Source: a virus. From it: DNA of 22,195 nucleotides. Of the stretch, positions 6,958-14,300 are shown piece after piece. The notes under the pieces were generated by a model that was given only the letters and a program-made list of their open reading frames with translations, was not told the origin of the DNA and did no database searches. The DNA lies in IMG/VR virus record IMGVR_UViG_3300025853_000748, positions 1 to 22,195 of that record. One strand, written 5' to 3'. A program made the position numbers and the translations under genes. Each line of letters begins with the position of its first letter. The first letter of the stretch is position 1.

Positions 6958-8729
6958 TGGACATCGTGGATTACCTAGGAATAAAAATAGATCTAGATAG
7001 GGATGCTGATCTTGGCGATCAAGCACTAGCCCTGCTACGAGATTACTACATGTTAGACTCAGAGTTGTACGCACAACAGGCGTTTGCACGTGCCTCTGTT
7101 GCTTATTGTGAGGGAGACTATGACTTCGCCCAACGTATTTATGATTATGCTAGTAAGCGTTGGTTTATGTTCGCTAGTCCTGTCCTTTCAAACGCACCGG
7201 CTAGAGACGCTGAGCCAAAAGGATTGCCGATCTCTTGCTTTCTTACTTATGTTTCTGACACTCTTGAGTCTCTCATCAGCCATAATGCTGAAGTTGCATG
7301 GCTATCCGTAAAGGGTGGTGGTGTCGGTGGACACTGGTCTAATGTAAGACCTGTCAGTGACAAGGCACCGGGAGTGATCCCATTCATGAGAGTCGTAGAC
7401 TCACAGATGACTGCATACAAACAGGGCAAGACCCGTAAAGGTTCGTATGCGGCATACCTAGATGTGTCTCACCCTGAGATACTTGAGTTCATTAACTTCA
7501 AGTTACCTACAGGTGGGGATGCTAACCGCAAGTGTTTCAACTTGTTTAATGCAGTAAATATTACAGATGCTTTTATGGAGGCAGTACAAAATGGAGAACA
7601 ATGGGAATTACGATGCCCTGATTCAGGAGCTATCAGAGCTACAATCCAAGCTAGAGAACTGTGGCAAAGAATACTTGAAGCTCGCTTCAGAACAGGTAGC
7701 CCTTACCTCAACTTTATCGACACAGCCCAGCGAGGGTTACCAGATTCTCAAAGAGCACTTGGACTCACAATTAATGGCAGTAACTTGTGCAATGAAATCC
7801 ATCTCGCTACATCTGAAGAACGTACAGCAGTCTGTTGCCTCTCCTCAGTCAACCTTGAAAAGTGGGACGAGTGGCGAGACACCGGAATGGTTCAAGATTT
7901 GGTCAGACTCTTGGACAACGTCCTTAAATTCTTTATCCGCAATGCTCCGGAAGAGTTAGAGAAGGCTAAGTTCAGTGCGTACATGGAAAGATCAATTGGT
8001 CTTGGAGCAATGGGCTTTCACGGTTACTTGCAAAGCAAAGGAATTGCTTGGGAATCTTGGCAGGCGGCTAGTGAAAACTACCAGATGTTTAAACGCATCA
8101 AGGAGGATGCTCTTAAATCAACCTACAACCTTGGTAAGGAAAGGGGTGAAGCACCTGATATGGCAGGCACAGGGCGGCGTAATGCTCATCTACTTGCGAT
8201 TGCTCCGAATGCTAACTCGTCTATCATATGCGGGTGCTCAGCATCTATTGAGCCTATCAAGTCGAATGCGTACACGCACAGAACACGTGCAGGTGCGCAT
8301 CTGGTTAAGAACAAAGCACTAGAGCAGATACTGGAGGAGCATGGTGAAAATACAGAAGCCACATGGAAGTCGATCATTGCGAATGAAGGCTCTGTCCAGC
8401 ATCTGGATTTCCTCAGCGATCATGAGAAGGGCGTTTTCAAGACAGCCTTTGAACTTGATCAAGCGTGGGTTGTTGAACACTCGGCTAAGAGACAGGAGTT
8501 TATCTGTCAAGGGCAGTCAGTGAATCTGTTCTTCCCATCTGGTTCACCTAAACCCTACGTCAACTCTGTGCATATCAAAGCATGGAAGGGTGGACTCAAG
8601 GGACTGTACTACTTACGTACTAATGCAGGGGTATCTGCTGATAAAGTGGGTGCATCAGTGGAACGTGTAGCACTTAAAGACTTTACCGTAGATGAGGATG
8701 GAGATGAGTGTATCTCCTGCCAAGGCTAA
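6957..8729 (+). CDS. nrdA: Class I ribonucleotide reductase, large (alpha) subunit
   Basis: A 590-residue subunit that reduces ribonucleotides to deoxyribonucleotides together with the small subunit at 10131-11093. Key residues are present: C94 (PISCFL) and C293/C294 (CCLSSVNL) for the active-site disulfide pair, N276-C278-E280 (GSNLCNE) for radical chemistry, Y551-Y552 (YYLRT) for radical transfer, and a C-terminal CISC (C585, C588) for re-reduction by thioredoxin or glutaredoxin. It is about 170 residues shorter than E. coli NrdA. The N-terminus begins directly with the catalytic helical region, so the ATP-cone domain that senses dATP is absent. Phage enzymes of this kind should escape overall dATP shut-off; that is inference. 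It abuts small genes on both sides (TAATG junctions). Confidence 0.95.
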   Translation: MDIVDYLGIKIDLDRDADLGDQALALLRDYYMLDSELYAQQAFARASVAYCEGDYDFAQRIYDYASKRWFMFASPVLSNAPARDAEPKGLPISCFLTYVSDTLESLISHNAEVAWLSVKGGGVGGHWSNVRPVSDKAPGVIPFMRVVDSQMTAYKQGKTRKGSYAAYLDVSHPEILEFINFKLPTGGDANRKCFNLFNAVNITDAFMEAVQNGEQWELRCPDSGAIRATIQARELWQRILEARFRTGSPYLNFIDTAQRGLPDSQRALGLTINGSNLCNEIHLATSEERTAVCCLSSVNLEKWDEWRDTGMVQDLVRLLDNVLKFFIRNAPEELEKAKFSAYMERSIGLGAMGFHGYLQSKGIAWESWQAASENYQMFKRIKEDALKSTYNLGKERGEAPDMAGTGRRNAHLLAIAPNANSSIICGCSASIEPIKSNAYTHRTRAGAHLVKNKALEQILEEHGENTEATWKSIIANEGSVQHLDFLSDHEKGVFKTAFELDQAWVVEHSAKRQEFICQGQSVNLFFPSGSPKPYVNSVHIKAWKGGLKGLYYLRTNAGVSADKVGASVERVALKDFTVDEDGDECISCQG

Positions 8730-8995
8730 TGAGTAGAAAGAAACAATTACATATCTCAATAGGACCAATAGAGCACGTGAGCACAGAGAAAGATAGAAGT
8801 CACAATGAGCTAGTCTGCTCTGTGTGTCACTGCGAGTTCGACATTGAACTTGAAGGGGGGATTGATGGATACTTAGGTATCCTCCCCGTAGCCTTCTGCG
8901 CAATGTGTTATTCAGGTATGGATGAATTCTTCACACAGCTACACGGTTGTTACGATGATGAACACGAAGGGTATGAAGATCACGATGAAGATTAA
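8729..8995 (+). CDS. Small probable zinc-binding protein (two CxxC pairs)
   Basis: An 88-residue protein. ATG 8729 overlaps the nrdA stop and follows AAGG at 8722-8725; the in-frame ATG at 8708 inside nrdA is less likely. It contains CSVCHC, about 21 residues, then CAMC, which would form a four-cysteine zinc ribbon. The C-terminus is very acidic (CYDDEHEGYEDHDED). No family is recognised. It lies directly behind nrdA where phages often carry glutaredoxin, but it has no glutaredoxin fold signature, so a structural zinc site is the more likely reading. Confidence 0.7.
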   Translation: MSRKKQLHISIGPIEHVSTEKDRSHNELVCSVCHCEFDIELEGGIDGYLGILPVAFCAMCYSGMDEFFTQLHGCYDDEHEGYEDHDED

Positions 8996-9305
8996 CGGTA
9001 TACACATGAACGACAGAGGAAAGCCAGTAGATCGTTTTGATTTGGAAGATGCGATCATGAAAGCATGGCGTACATCCGATGACATCAAGGCTTTCTATAC
9101 GTCCGCTGAGCACATGAATGAGGATCAGGTAATGAATGCCCTTATGGGGTTAGAGATCTTCTCTGAGATGCGCTTTAACGAGCTATGGAATACATATGAG
9201 AAGTGCATACATAACGGGGTATTTGATGACAGCACGAAACGTGAAGCAGAAATTGCTAAAGCTATGGATGAAGTTACTCAAGGCTTCGGCCAAGAGAAGC
9301 TCTAG
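8985..9305 (+). CDS. Conserved-looking small phage protein of unknown function
   Basis: A 106-residue protein. Several in-frame ATGs (8922, 8973, 8985, 9006) are possible; 8985 (MKINGIHMNDRGK) is chosen because it overlaps the previous gene only slightly, but no start has a strong ribosome site. The segment RGKPVDRFDLEDAIMKAW followed by a predicted all-helical region resembles small hypothetical proteins I recall from T7-like marine phages, without an assigned function. It sits between the nrdA and nrdB genes in the early operon. Confidence 0.65.
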   Translation: MKINGIHMNDRGKPVDRFDLEDAIMKAWRTSDDIKAFYTSAEHMNEDQVMNALMGLEIFSEMRFNELWNTYEKCIHNGVFDDSTKREAEIAKAMDEVTQGFGQEKL

Positions 9306-9372
9306 AAAGATTGCTAAGATAGAATCTAAGCTTATCAAGTTAGAACTGGAGAGGAATAATGATTCGTGTTGA
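9268..9372 (+). CDS. Possible 34-residue basic peptide
   Basis: A short frame starting at ATG 9268 inside the end of the previous gene and stopping inside the start of the next. It bridges the only gap (9306-9358) in this part of the operon. The peptide is lysine/arginine-rich with a helical heptad-like stretch (KIAKIESKLIKLELER). No clear ribosome site precedes it, so it would depend on coupled translation. Chance is a real alternative. Confidence 0.3.
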   Translation: MKLLKASAKRSSRKIAKIESKLIKLELERNNDSC

Positions 9373-9856
9373 TTTTACTGACGATGACTTGCAATCTTGT
9401 AAGCACAAAGGAGAGGAGACTGTTCGTATCTGTCGAGGACAGGGTGCTAAACCCAGACTTAAAGAAGGCACTGAATCAATTAAGCGGGAGCAAGGCAATG
9501 AGATGGGATTTCGTGGCGAGTTAGCTTTCGCTAAACTATATAACTTGCCACCTACGGATGTTACTGTTGATGCTGACGATGGCATTGATTATGTTATGCC
9601 AGACGGTAGAACGGTTGACGTTAAGCTTTCTACTTACAAAAATGGCAATCTTATATTCGACAGCTTTGATAGGTTTAAATCTGACATCGCAGTCTTAGCG
9701 TATGGTGCGTACAATGATACTTATGTAGATGTCGCAGGATGGATATCTAAAGAAGACTTCATGACAGAATGCTATGAAAGAAACTTCGGATATGGAACAC
9801 GAAAAGTTGTCGATAAAAAGGCACTGCGCCCAATGGAGGAGTTACATGAGTATTGA
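9359..9856 (+). CDS. Small PD-(D/E)XK nuclease-like protein (copy 2)
   Basis: A 165-residue protein with GGAG at 9348-9351, 7 bases before the ATG. It has the same core as the protein at 1341-1835: GFRGEL with E54, IDYV with D77, and VDVKLS with D87 and K89, followed by a strand region and a C-terminal GWISKEDF segment. A DNA nuclease or restriction-like fold is inferred. The two proteins differ widely outside the core, so an old duplication or separate acquisition is likely rather than a recent copy. The N-terminal 45 residues are basic. The stop overlaps the next gene by 11 bases. Confidence 0.65.
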   Translation: MIRVDFTDDDLQSCKHKGEETVRICRGQGAKPRLKEGTESIKREQGNEMGFRGELAFAKLYNLPPTDVTVDADDGIDYVMPDGRTVDVKLSTYKNGNLIFDSFDRFKSDIAVLAYGAYNDTYVDVAGWISKEDFMTECYERNFGYGTRKVVDKKALRPMEELHEY

Positions 9857-10052
9857 TTTTGATGAAGAGTTTGACCTAGTAAAAGCGTTGCGTGAGGCGC
9901 AAGCACTTGAAATGGTTGAAGAAACAGAAAATGGGTGGCAGACTAAGGTAGTACCAGATGCCCTGTCACAGAAAGCCGCAAAAGAAATTGTTGATTTACG
10001 TCAACAAGTTAACGAACTTCGCAATAGATTGGCTAATAAATCAGTTGACTAA
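9846..10052 (+). CDS. Small coiled-coil protein of unknown function
   Basis: A 68-residue protein beginning at an ATG preceded by GGAGGA (9835-9840), the best ribosome site in this region, which rules out a longer frame from 9774. The first 40 residues are acidic. The last 25 form a leucine-zipper-like helix (AKEIVDLRQQVNELRNRLANK). It probably dimerises. No function is assigned. Its stop codon lies just after the -35 box of promoter P2 and it is the last gene before the terminator at 10083. Confidence 0.75.
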   Translation: MSIDFDEEFDLVKALREAQALEMVEETENGWQTKVVPDALSQKAAKEIVDLRQQVNELRNRLANKSVD

Positions 10053-10072
10053 TTTCCCTCGATGAGTATAAC
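10045..10072 (+). promoter_or_regulatory. Sigma70-type promoter P2 ahead of nrdB
   Basis: TTGACT (10045-10050), 16 bases, TATAAC (10067-10072), identical in both boxes and spacing to P1 and P3. The predicted transcription start is about 10079, only a few bases before the terminator hairpin at 10083 and about 52 bases before the nrdB ATG. It should serve nrdB. Confidence 0.7.
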
Positions 10073-10082
10073 TACCCTTGGT

Positions 10083-10105
10083 GCCCACTTCGGTGGGCTT
10101 TTTTT
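10083..10105 (+). terminator. Intrinsic terminator with C(UUCG)G tetraloop
   Basis: GCCCAC, loop TTCG, GTGGGC, then seven T. This is a textbook rho-independent terminator for transcripts arriving from the nrdA side. For transcripts from P2 it would instead be a hairpin at the very 5' end of the nrdB message. Confidence 0.9.
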
Positions 10106-10119
10106 ACTGTACAATAAAC

Positions 10120-10123
10120 GGAG
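10120..10123 (+). promoter_or_regulatory. Ribosome binding site fixing the nrdB start
   Basis: GGAG lies 7 bases before ATG 10131. The longer open frame from 10062 would read through the terminator stem and T-run and is rejected. Confidence 0.7.
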
Positions 10124-10130
10124 TGGTGGA

Positions 10131-11093
10131 ATGCCATTGCTACAAGAATCAAAGACTTATAAGCCGTTTCTATATCCATGGGCTGTGGAAAAGGCTATCT
10201 CACATGAGAAGGTACACTGGGGTGAATGGGAAGCTAAGCTACAGGATGATGTAGCACAGTGGAACAACGGGAAGTTAACTGATGTCGAAAGAAACCATAT
10301 TACACAGATCCTTAGACTCTTTACGCAGTCGGATGTCCAAGTTGGAACAAACTACTTGGAATCTTACATACCTAAATTTAAAAATAACGAAATACGGGCT
10401 ATGCTTACTAGCTTTGCTAACCGTGAATTTGTGCATCAGCGTAGCTATGCTTTACTTAATGATACGTTAGGATTGCCAGAAGAAGAGTTCTCAGCGTTCC
10501 TTGAGTACCAACAGATGGCAGATAAGATTGAGTTCATGGCTGACATTGACGTGAACACGCAGTCAGGTTTGTGCAAGGCAGTTGCCCGGTCAGTTATCAA
10601 TGAAGGCATGAGCCTGTTCAGCGCATTCGTAATGCTACTTAACTACCAACGTACAGGTAAGATGCGAGGCATGTGTGAGATCGTCGAGTGGAGTATCCGT
10701 GATGAGACGATGCACTGCGAAGGCATGACTAAACTGTTCCGCACATTCTGTGAAGAACACCCCCGAATTGTTACAGATGAATTTAAATCAGATATCTATC
10801 AAATGGTCAGAGACGCAGTTGCTCTGGAAGATAAAGTTATTGATCTTGCGTATGAGATGGGTGACTTGGAAGGCTTGTCGAGAGAGGAAGTTAAGTCATA
10901 TATCCGATACATTGCGGACAGACGGCTCATTCAGCTTGGACTCAAAGGTAACTACAAAGTCAAAGAGAACCCGCTACCATGGGTGGACTGGGTCATTGCA
11001 GGAGATTCTCACAAGAATTTCTTTGAGGGTGTTGTAACAGATTACAATAGCGCAGGTATGGAAGGTGACGATTGGGGGTGGCAAGCCGCATGA
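10131..11093 (+). CDS. nrdB: Class I ribonucleotide reductase, small (beta) subunit
   Basis: A 320-residue diferritin-like subunit that makes the radical for NrdA. Metal ligands are all present: D68, E99 and H102 (REFVHQRSY), E158 (INEGMS), E192 and H195 (RDETMH). Y106 is at the position of E. coli Y122, so a tyrosyl radical is expected rather than a Tyr-less variant. The C-terminus is acidic and aromatic (EGDDWGWQAA), as needed to dock on the large subunit. It is separated from nrdA by small genes and a terminator and appears to have its own promoter (P2). The stop overlaps the next small gene (ATGA). Confidence 0.95.
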   Translation: MPLLQESKTYKPFLYPWAVEKAISHEKVHWGEWEAKLQDDVAQWNNGKLTDVERNHITQILRLFTQSDVQVGTNYLESYIPKFKNNEIRAMLTSFANREFVHQRSYALLNDTLGLPEEEFSAFLEYQQMADKIEFMADIDVNTQSGLCKAVARSVINEGMSLFSAFVMLLNYQRTGKMRGMCEIVEWSIRDETMHCEGMTKLFRTFCEEHPRIVTDEFKSDIYQMVRDAVALEDKVIDLAYEMGDLEGLSREEVKSYIRYIADRRLIQLGLKGNYKVKENPLPWVDWVIAGDSHKNFFEGVVTDYNSAGMEGDDWGWQAA

Positions 11094-11194
11094 GCCAAGA
11101 TCAAGTTAAGCAAGAATTTGAAAAACTTAACAAGAAGATCAAGGAAATGGAGGCAGTCATCAGACACCTGAAACGACAAATAAGAAAGATTTAA
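11090..11194 (+). CDS. 34-residue coiled-coil peptide
   Basis: A short gene whose ATG overlaps the nrdB stop (ATGA), with GGGGG at 11074-11078 upstream. The product is one charged amphipathic helix with heptad spacing (QEFEKLNKKIKEMEAVIRHL). It is basic at the C-terminus (KRQIRKI). No function is known. The overlap with nrdB and the regular helix pattern support a real gene, though it is short. It ends ten bases before promoter P3. Confidence 0.55.
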   Translation: MSQDQVKQEFEKLNKKIKEMEAVIRHLKRQIRKI

Positions 11195-11203
11195 TATAAC
11201 CTA

Positions 11204-11231
11204 TTGACTTTTATATTCATTAGTGTATAAC
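11204..11231 (+). promoter_or_regulatory. Sigma70-type promoter P3 in the convergence zone
   Basis: TTGACT (11204-11209), 16 bases, TATAAC (11226-11231): third exact copy of the P1/P2 pattern. No open reading frame of note follows on the + strand before the terminator at 11307-11332, so its product would be a short noncoding RNA starting near 11238. Confidence 0.7.
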
Positions 11232-11242
11232 TATTAGTTATA
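11226..11242. repeat. Inverted repeat overlapping the P3 -10 box
   Basis: Perfect 8-base arms TATAACTA and TAGTTATA around a single T. The left arm contains the -10 box of P3. It could be an operator for a dimeric regulator or simply AT-rich chance; the other two promoters do not have it. Confidence 0.5.
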
Positions 11243-11332
11243 AGAGAGAAACTGCTAAGGCAGTTTTCCCTCCGCTGTTTGATCTCACCCTTACAGCAAA
11301 GCGTACAAGCCCCTCGCAATGAGGGGTTTTTT
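11238..11332 (+). ncRNA. Candidate small noncoding RNA of about 95 nt
   Basis: The stretch runs from the predicted P3 start to a strong terminator and has no plausible coding frame. It can form three hairpins: AAACTGC-TAAG-GCAGTTT (11249-11266), GCTGT with ACAGC (11274-11278 and 11293-11297), and the terminator stem. Between the first two lies an unpaired linker, CCCTCC (11268-11273), which is complementary to Shine-Dalgarno cores such as GGAGG. The layout is that of a bacterial trans-acting small RNA. The 3' end is antisense to the last three bases of the 1488-aa gene, so an effect on that message's end is also possible. Alternatively the hairpins only serve to end converging transcripts. 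No known RNA family is recognised. Confidence 0.45.
11307..11332 (+). terminator. Intrinsic terminator at the convergence point
   Basis: CCCCTC (11310-11315), loop GCAAT, GAGGGG (11321-11326), then six T; the stem may extend by A-T and G-T pairs. It points rightwards and stops + strand transcripts from entering the late genes. On the - strand the stem is not followed by a T-run. The hairpin at 11249-11266, followed by CTCTCTTAT on that strand, is a better but weak stop for the late operon. Confidence 0.85.
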
Positions 11333-14300
11333 ATTTGCGGCTCATTAATCCGCCTTTCTTGAAGGCAGGTATTTCCTCAAACCCTTCTGGTGCAGACTTA
11401 GTTCCATCCACTTCAACATAGTCGTATAGCTTGTGCTTATTCGTTCCTATACGAATTTCACCTACCACATTCCCAAGTTGAATATCTTCTGGACCACCTA
11501 CTGTTGCGGGTCGGAGGTTAGGTTGAGGTGCTTTTCCTTTCTTATCCACAGCGGTAGCTCTGTCCATTCTAACTGGACCTTTAAATTGTGCATCTAACGT
11601 ATAGAAGTGTGGAGCACTGTGATCTGGATTGCCCGGATGCTTACCAGACATTTGCTGTACAGCAACGATAGGGTGATCCAAGAATCTTTCACCTGACTCA
11701 GTGGCAATCTTGAACTTTTCTGGCTGAACTAAGTTAGTCCTTATGACACGTGCGTCATTAGCCTTTTTGCCTGTGTTAGCAACATAGTTGGCTTTCATCT
11801 CATCTACTGAAAGTTCTGGACCATCGTAAATGTTAGCCTTTGCCACAGCGGCATTCTGATCGTTACTTCTTTTAAATGATGTGCGAGGACTAACGAATAA
11901 ATTATTAAATGTTTTATTAGAAACATCTACTGCCTCTCTACCGGGGACAAGATAGTTCCCGAATGTCAAATCGACATCTACATTGCTATTCTCAGCCATC
12001 TTCAATAGTTTGGGCTTAAAATCCTTGCTGTCAGGATCAAAGAATCTTCCCGGTGCTGGCAGTATACTTGGAGCATCTGATGCTTTCGCTCTAGCTAACT
12101 TAGGATCTATGTCCTTTGTTGCTTCAGCAGTCTCTCTCATAACAGGTTCTGAGGGAACAGCTTGCTTATCGCCCTTCCTACCCTTCAATGTAATGGGGGT
12201 GAAAAACTCAGTAAAATTATCCACATTCTTTACAACTTTAGCTACACTTCGGGCAGGTATCCCTAACAATGGCAACGCTCCAATTGCACCTAGTGCCGCC
12301 ATACCGTAGTTACCTTCTTCAAAGTCCTCTACAGCGGCTTGTGCTGAACGTATCTCACCAGTTACAGGTGCAATGTCAAGACCAAGCTCAACCATCTGCT
12401 TTGTCTGATCATCAACACCGCTGTCATATATAGGTTGACCAGCACGTGTTTTACCAACTACTACACCACCTTCATCGAATGACTGCACTAGACCACCAGA
12501 AGCTAACTCTTGCGTTGACTTATTTTGTCCTTCCAATAAGTATTCACTGAAGTTAGAGTCCTCTGTAGGCTTACCGATTTCTGATTCAAGAGCGGCACGA
12601 TTATCTTTTGATATCTCAGTCTCATACCGATACTGCATGATATCGTTAATAGTGTATCCAAACTCCTCTTTGATCATGTCCTCTGTTACATCAGGATTTC
12701 TTTCTACAAAGAGTTCAATCGCATTGCCAAGTTCTTCTAAAATATTGGAAGAGATACCTGTAACAATTTCTCTAGCCTTTTCCTTGAAGAACTTTCTTTT
12801 GTTTTCATTGCTCTTCCTTTTGTACTCTTCGCCTCTGATGAACCCTGACATTTTCTGAGGCAGTTCGCTGGCTACCAGTTCACGGATTCTTACATCGGCA
12901 GGACCAAACTTGAACCTACGATATATTTCATAAGGACGCACTTGAAGTCTGTTAGCCTCTTTCTCCACTTCATTTGCATTCTCAGAGATGTTAAAACCAG
13001 TTGTTGCAGTACGTAGTGGGTCTACCTTCTTGGCAGGAGTAGAGCGCATCAAGCTGTAGCGTGGGTCTTCCTTATTATCTTCATAGTCTATTCCTAGGTA
13101 GTCCCCGATATCAGCTAACATTCCACGAATTGGTCCTAGTGATCTACCAGCACGTGCCAAAGCTATATCCCACCAATCTACTTCGTCACCAGTTTCTGGT
13201 ATTAGACGTAGCTGTTCATCAGTCAGGGAATACAGATCTCTTGCAACACTAATAGGTAAAGGAAAAGTAAATGTATTCAAGTAGTCCCCTGCTACCTTTC
13301 CCACTTTTTGTTCAAAGGCCAATGAAAACTTTCCTCCACTAGCACCTTCAGAGTCTAGTTCTGCAAGCATACTAGGTAGTAGCTCGTTAACTAACTGTAG
13401 TCCTGTCCCTGCTCTCATGGGAGATCCGATAGCAGTCTGTACCATATCCTGTGTAATTCCGACTAAGTCTGGCGTAGGTTGTCCTGTCCTTAATTTAAGG
13501 ATATAATCAGCAATATATAATTCTAGGTTCATCGGACCTATCATAGGCCGGAGGTCTAAAGTACCATGTTCAGTTTCTACATTATACCAAAGTGTTCCGG
13601 GGTCTTGAGTACCACGCAATGCGTAAAATATGCCTAACATTCCCGCGCCGCTAACCTGCTGAGATATTCTTTTTGCTAATGTTCTACCCGCAACCTTTCC
13701 TCCACCTCCCAGTTTTTCTGCCTGTATCATTCCTAGAACTGGAGCATGTTCATACATAAACTGGATCTGATTAATTACGAAACGAGGGAAGGGTATCAGT
13801 AAGCCTGTAATAAATCCGTACTGCTTATCTACGTCAAGATAATTCCTAGCTTGCTTAGCAAAGAATCCTTCTCCCTTGGGTGTCTTTTGATAGACCATTT
13901 CAAGGGATTTATCCATTGCCTCATTGAATAGCTTGGGGTTAATCTCGTTAAATCTTCCTTCACGTATAAGGTCAGTTAAATTTTCTCCGTAGTTTGCTTT
14001 AACTAGGCGACTAAGTTCCCCTGCAAATGTTGCTTTCTTAAAAAAGTTATCGGACATACGGTTAAGGATGTTTAGTCCATTACCTACGGTAGTCAGCATT
14101 TTTGAAACCGCTCCTTCTGGCTGACCACCCGATTTGGTTCCTGCTACAGCGGAGTCAATAAAGTTACCAAAAAATCTGTCAAAACCTTCTGCGTCTCTGT
14201 TCTTAAATAGATTAACAATCAAGTCTGCTTCGGGAGTATCTACAATATACTTTCCTACATCAGCAGAATTGAGAAAACTTCTTTTTGCCTCAGCTTGCTT

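Noticed and set aside
7567-7959. A 130-codon frame inside nrdA with a GGAGG nine bases before an internal ATG at about 7590
   Set aside because: It lies wholly within conserved catalytic nrdA sequence, and a second long open stretch follows in the same frame (7975-8322), which points to codon bias rather than a gene. Conservation of this frame in relatives would reopen the question.
10062-10130. N-terminal extension of nrdB by 23 residues
   Set aside because: It would translate the terminator stem and T-run; ATG 10131 has a good ribosome site and gives the normal N-terminus.
11195-11330. tRNA or attachment site in the convergence zone
   Set aside because: No cloverleaf with a TTC loop and anticodon stem can be drawn, and no integrase is visible in the window.
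12513-12540. Another TTGACT with a 16-base gap on the + strand
   Set aside because: The downstream hexamer is TAAGTA, it lies antisense inside a late gene, and it does not match the P1-P3 -10 box.
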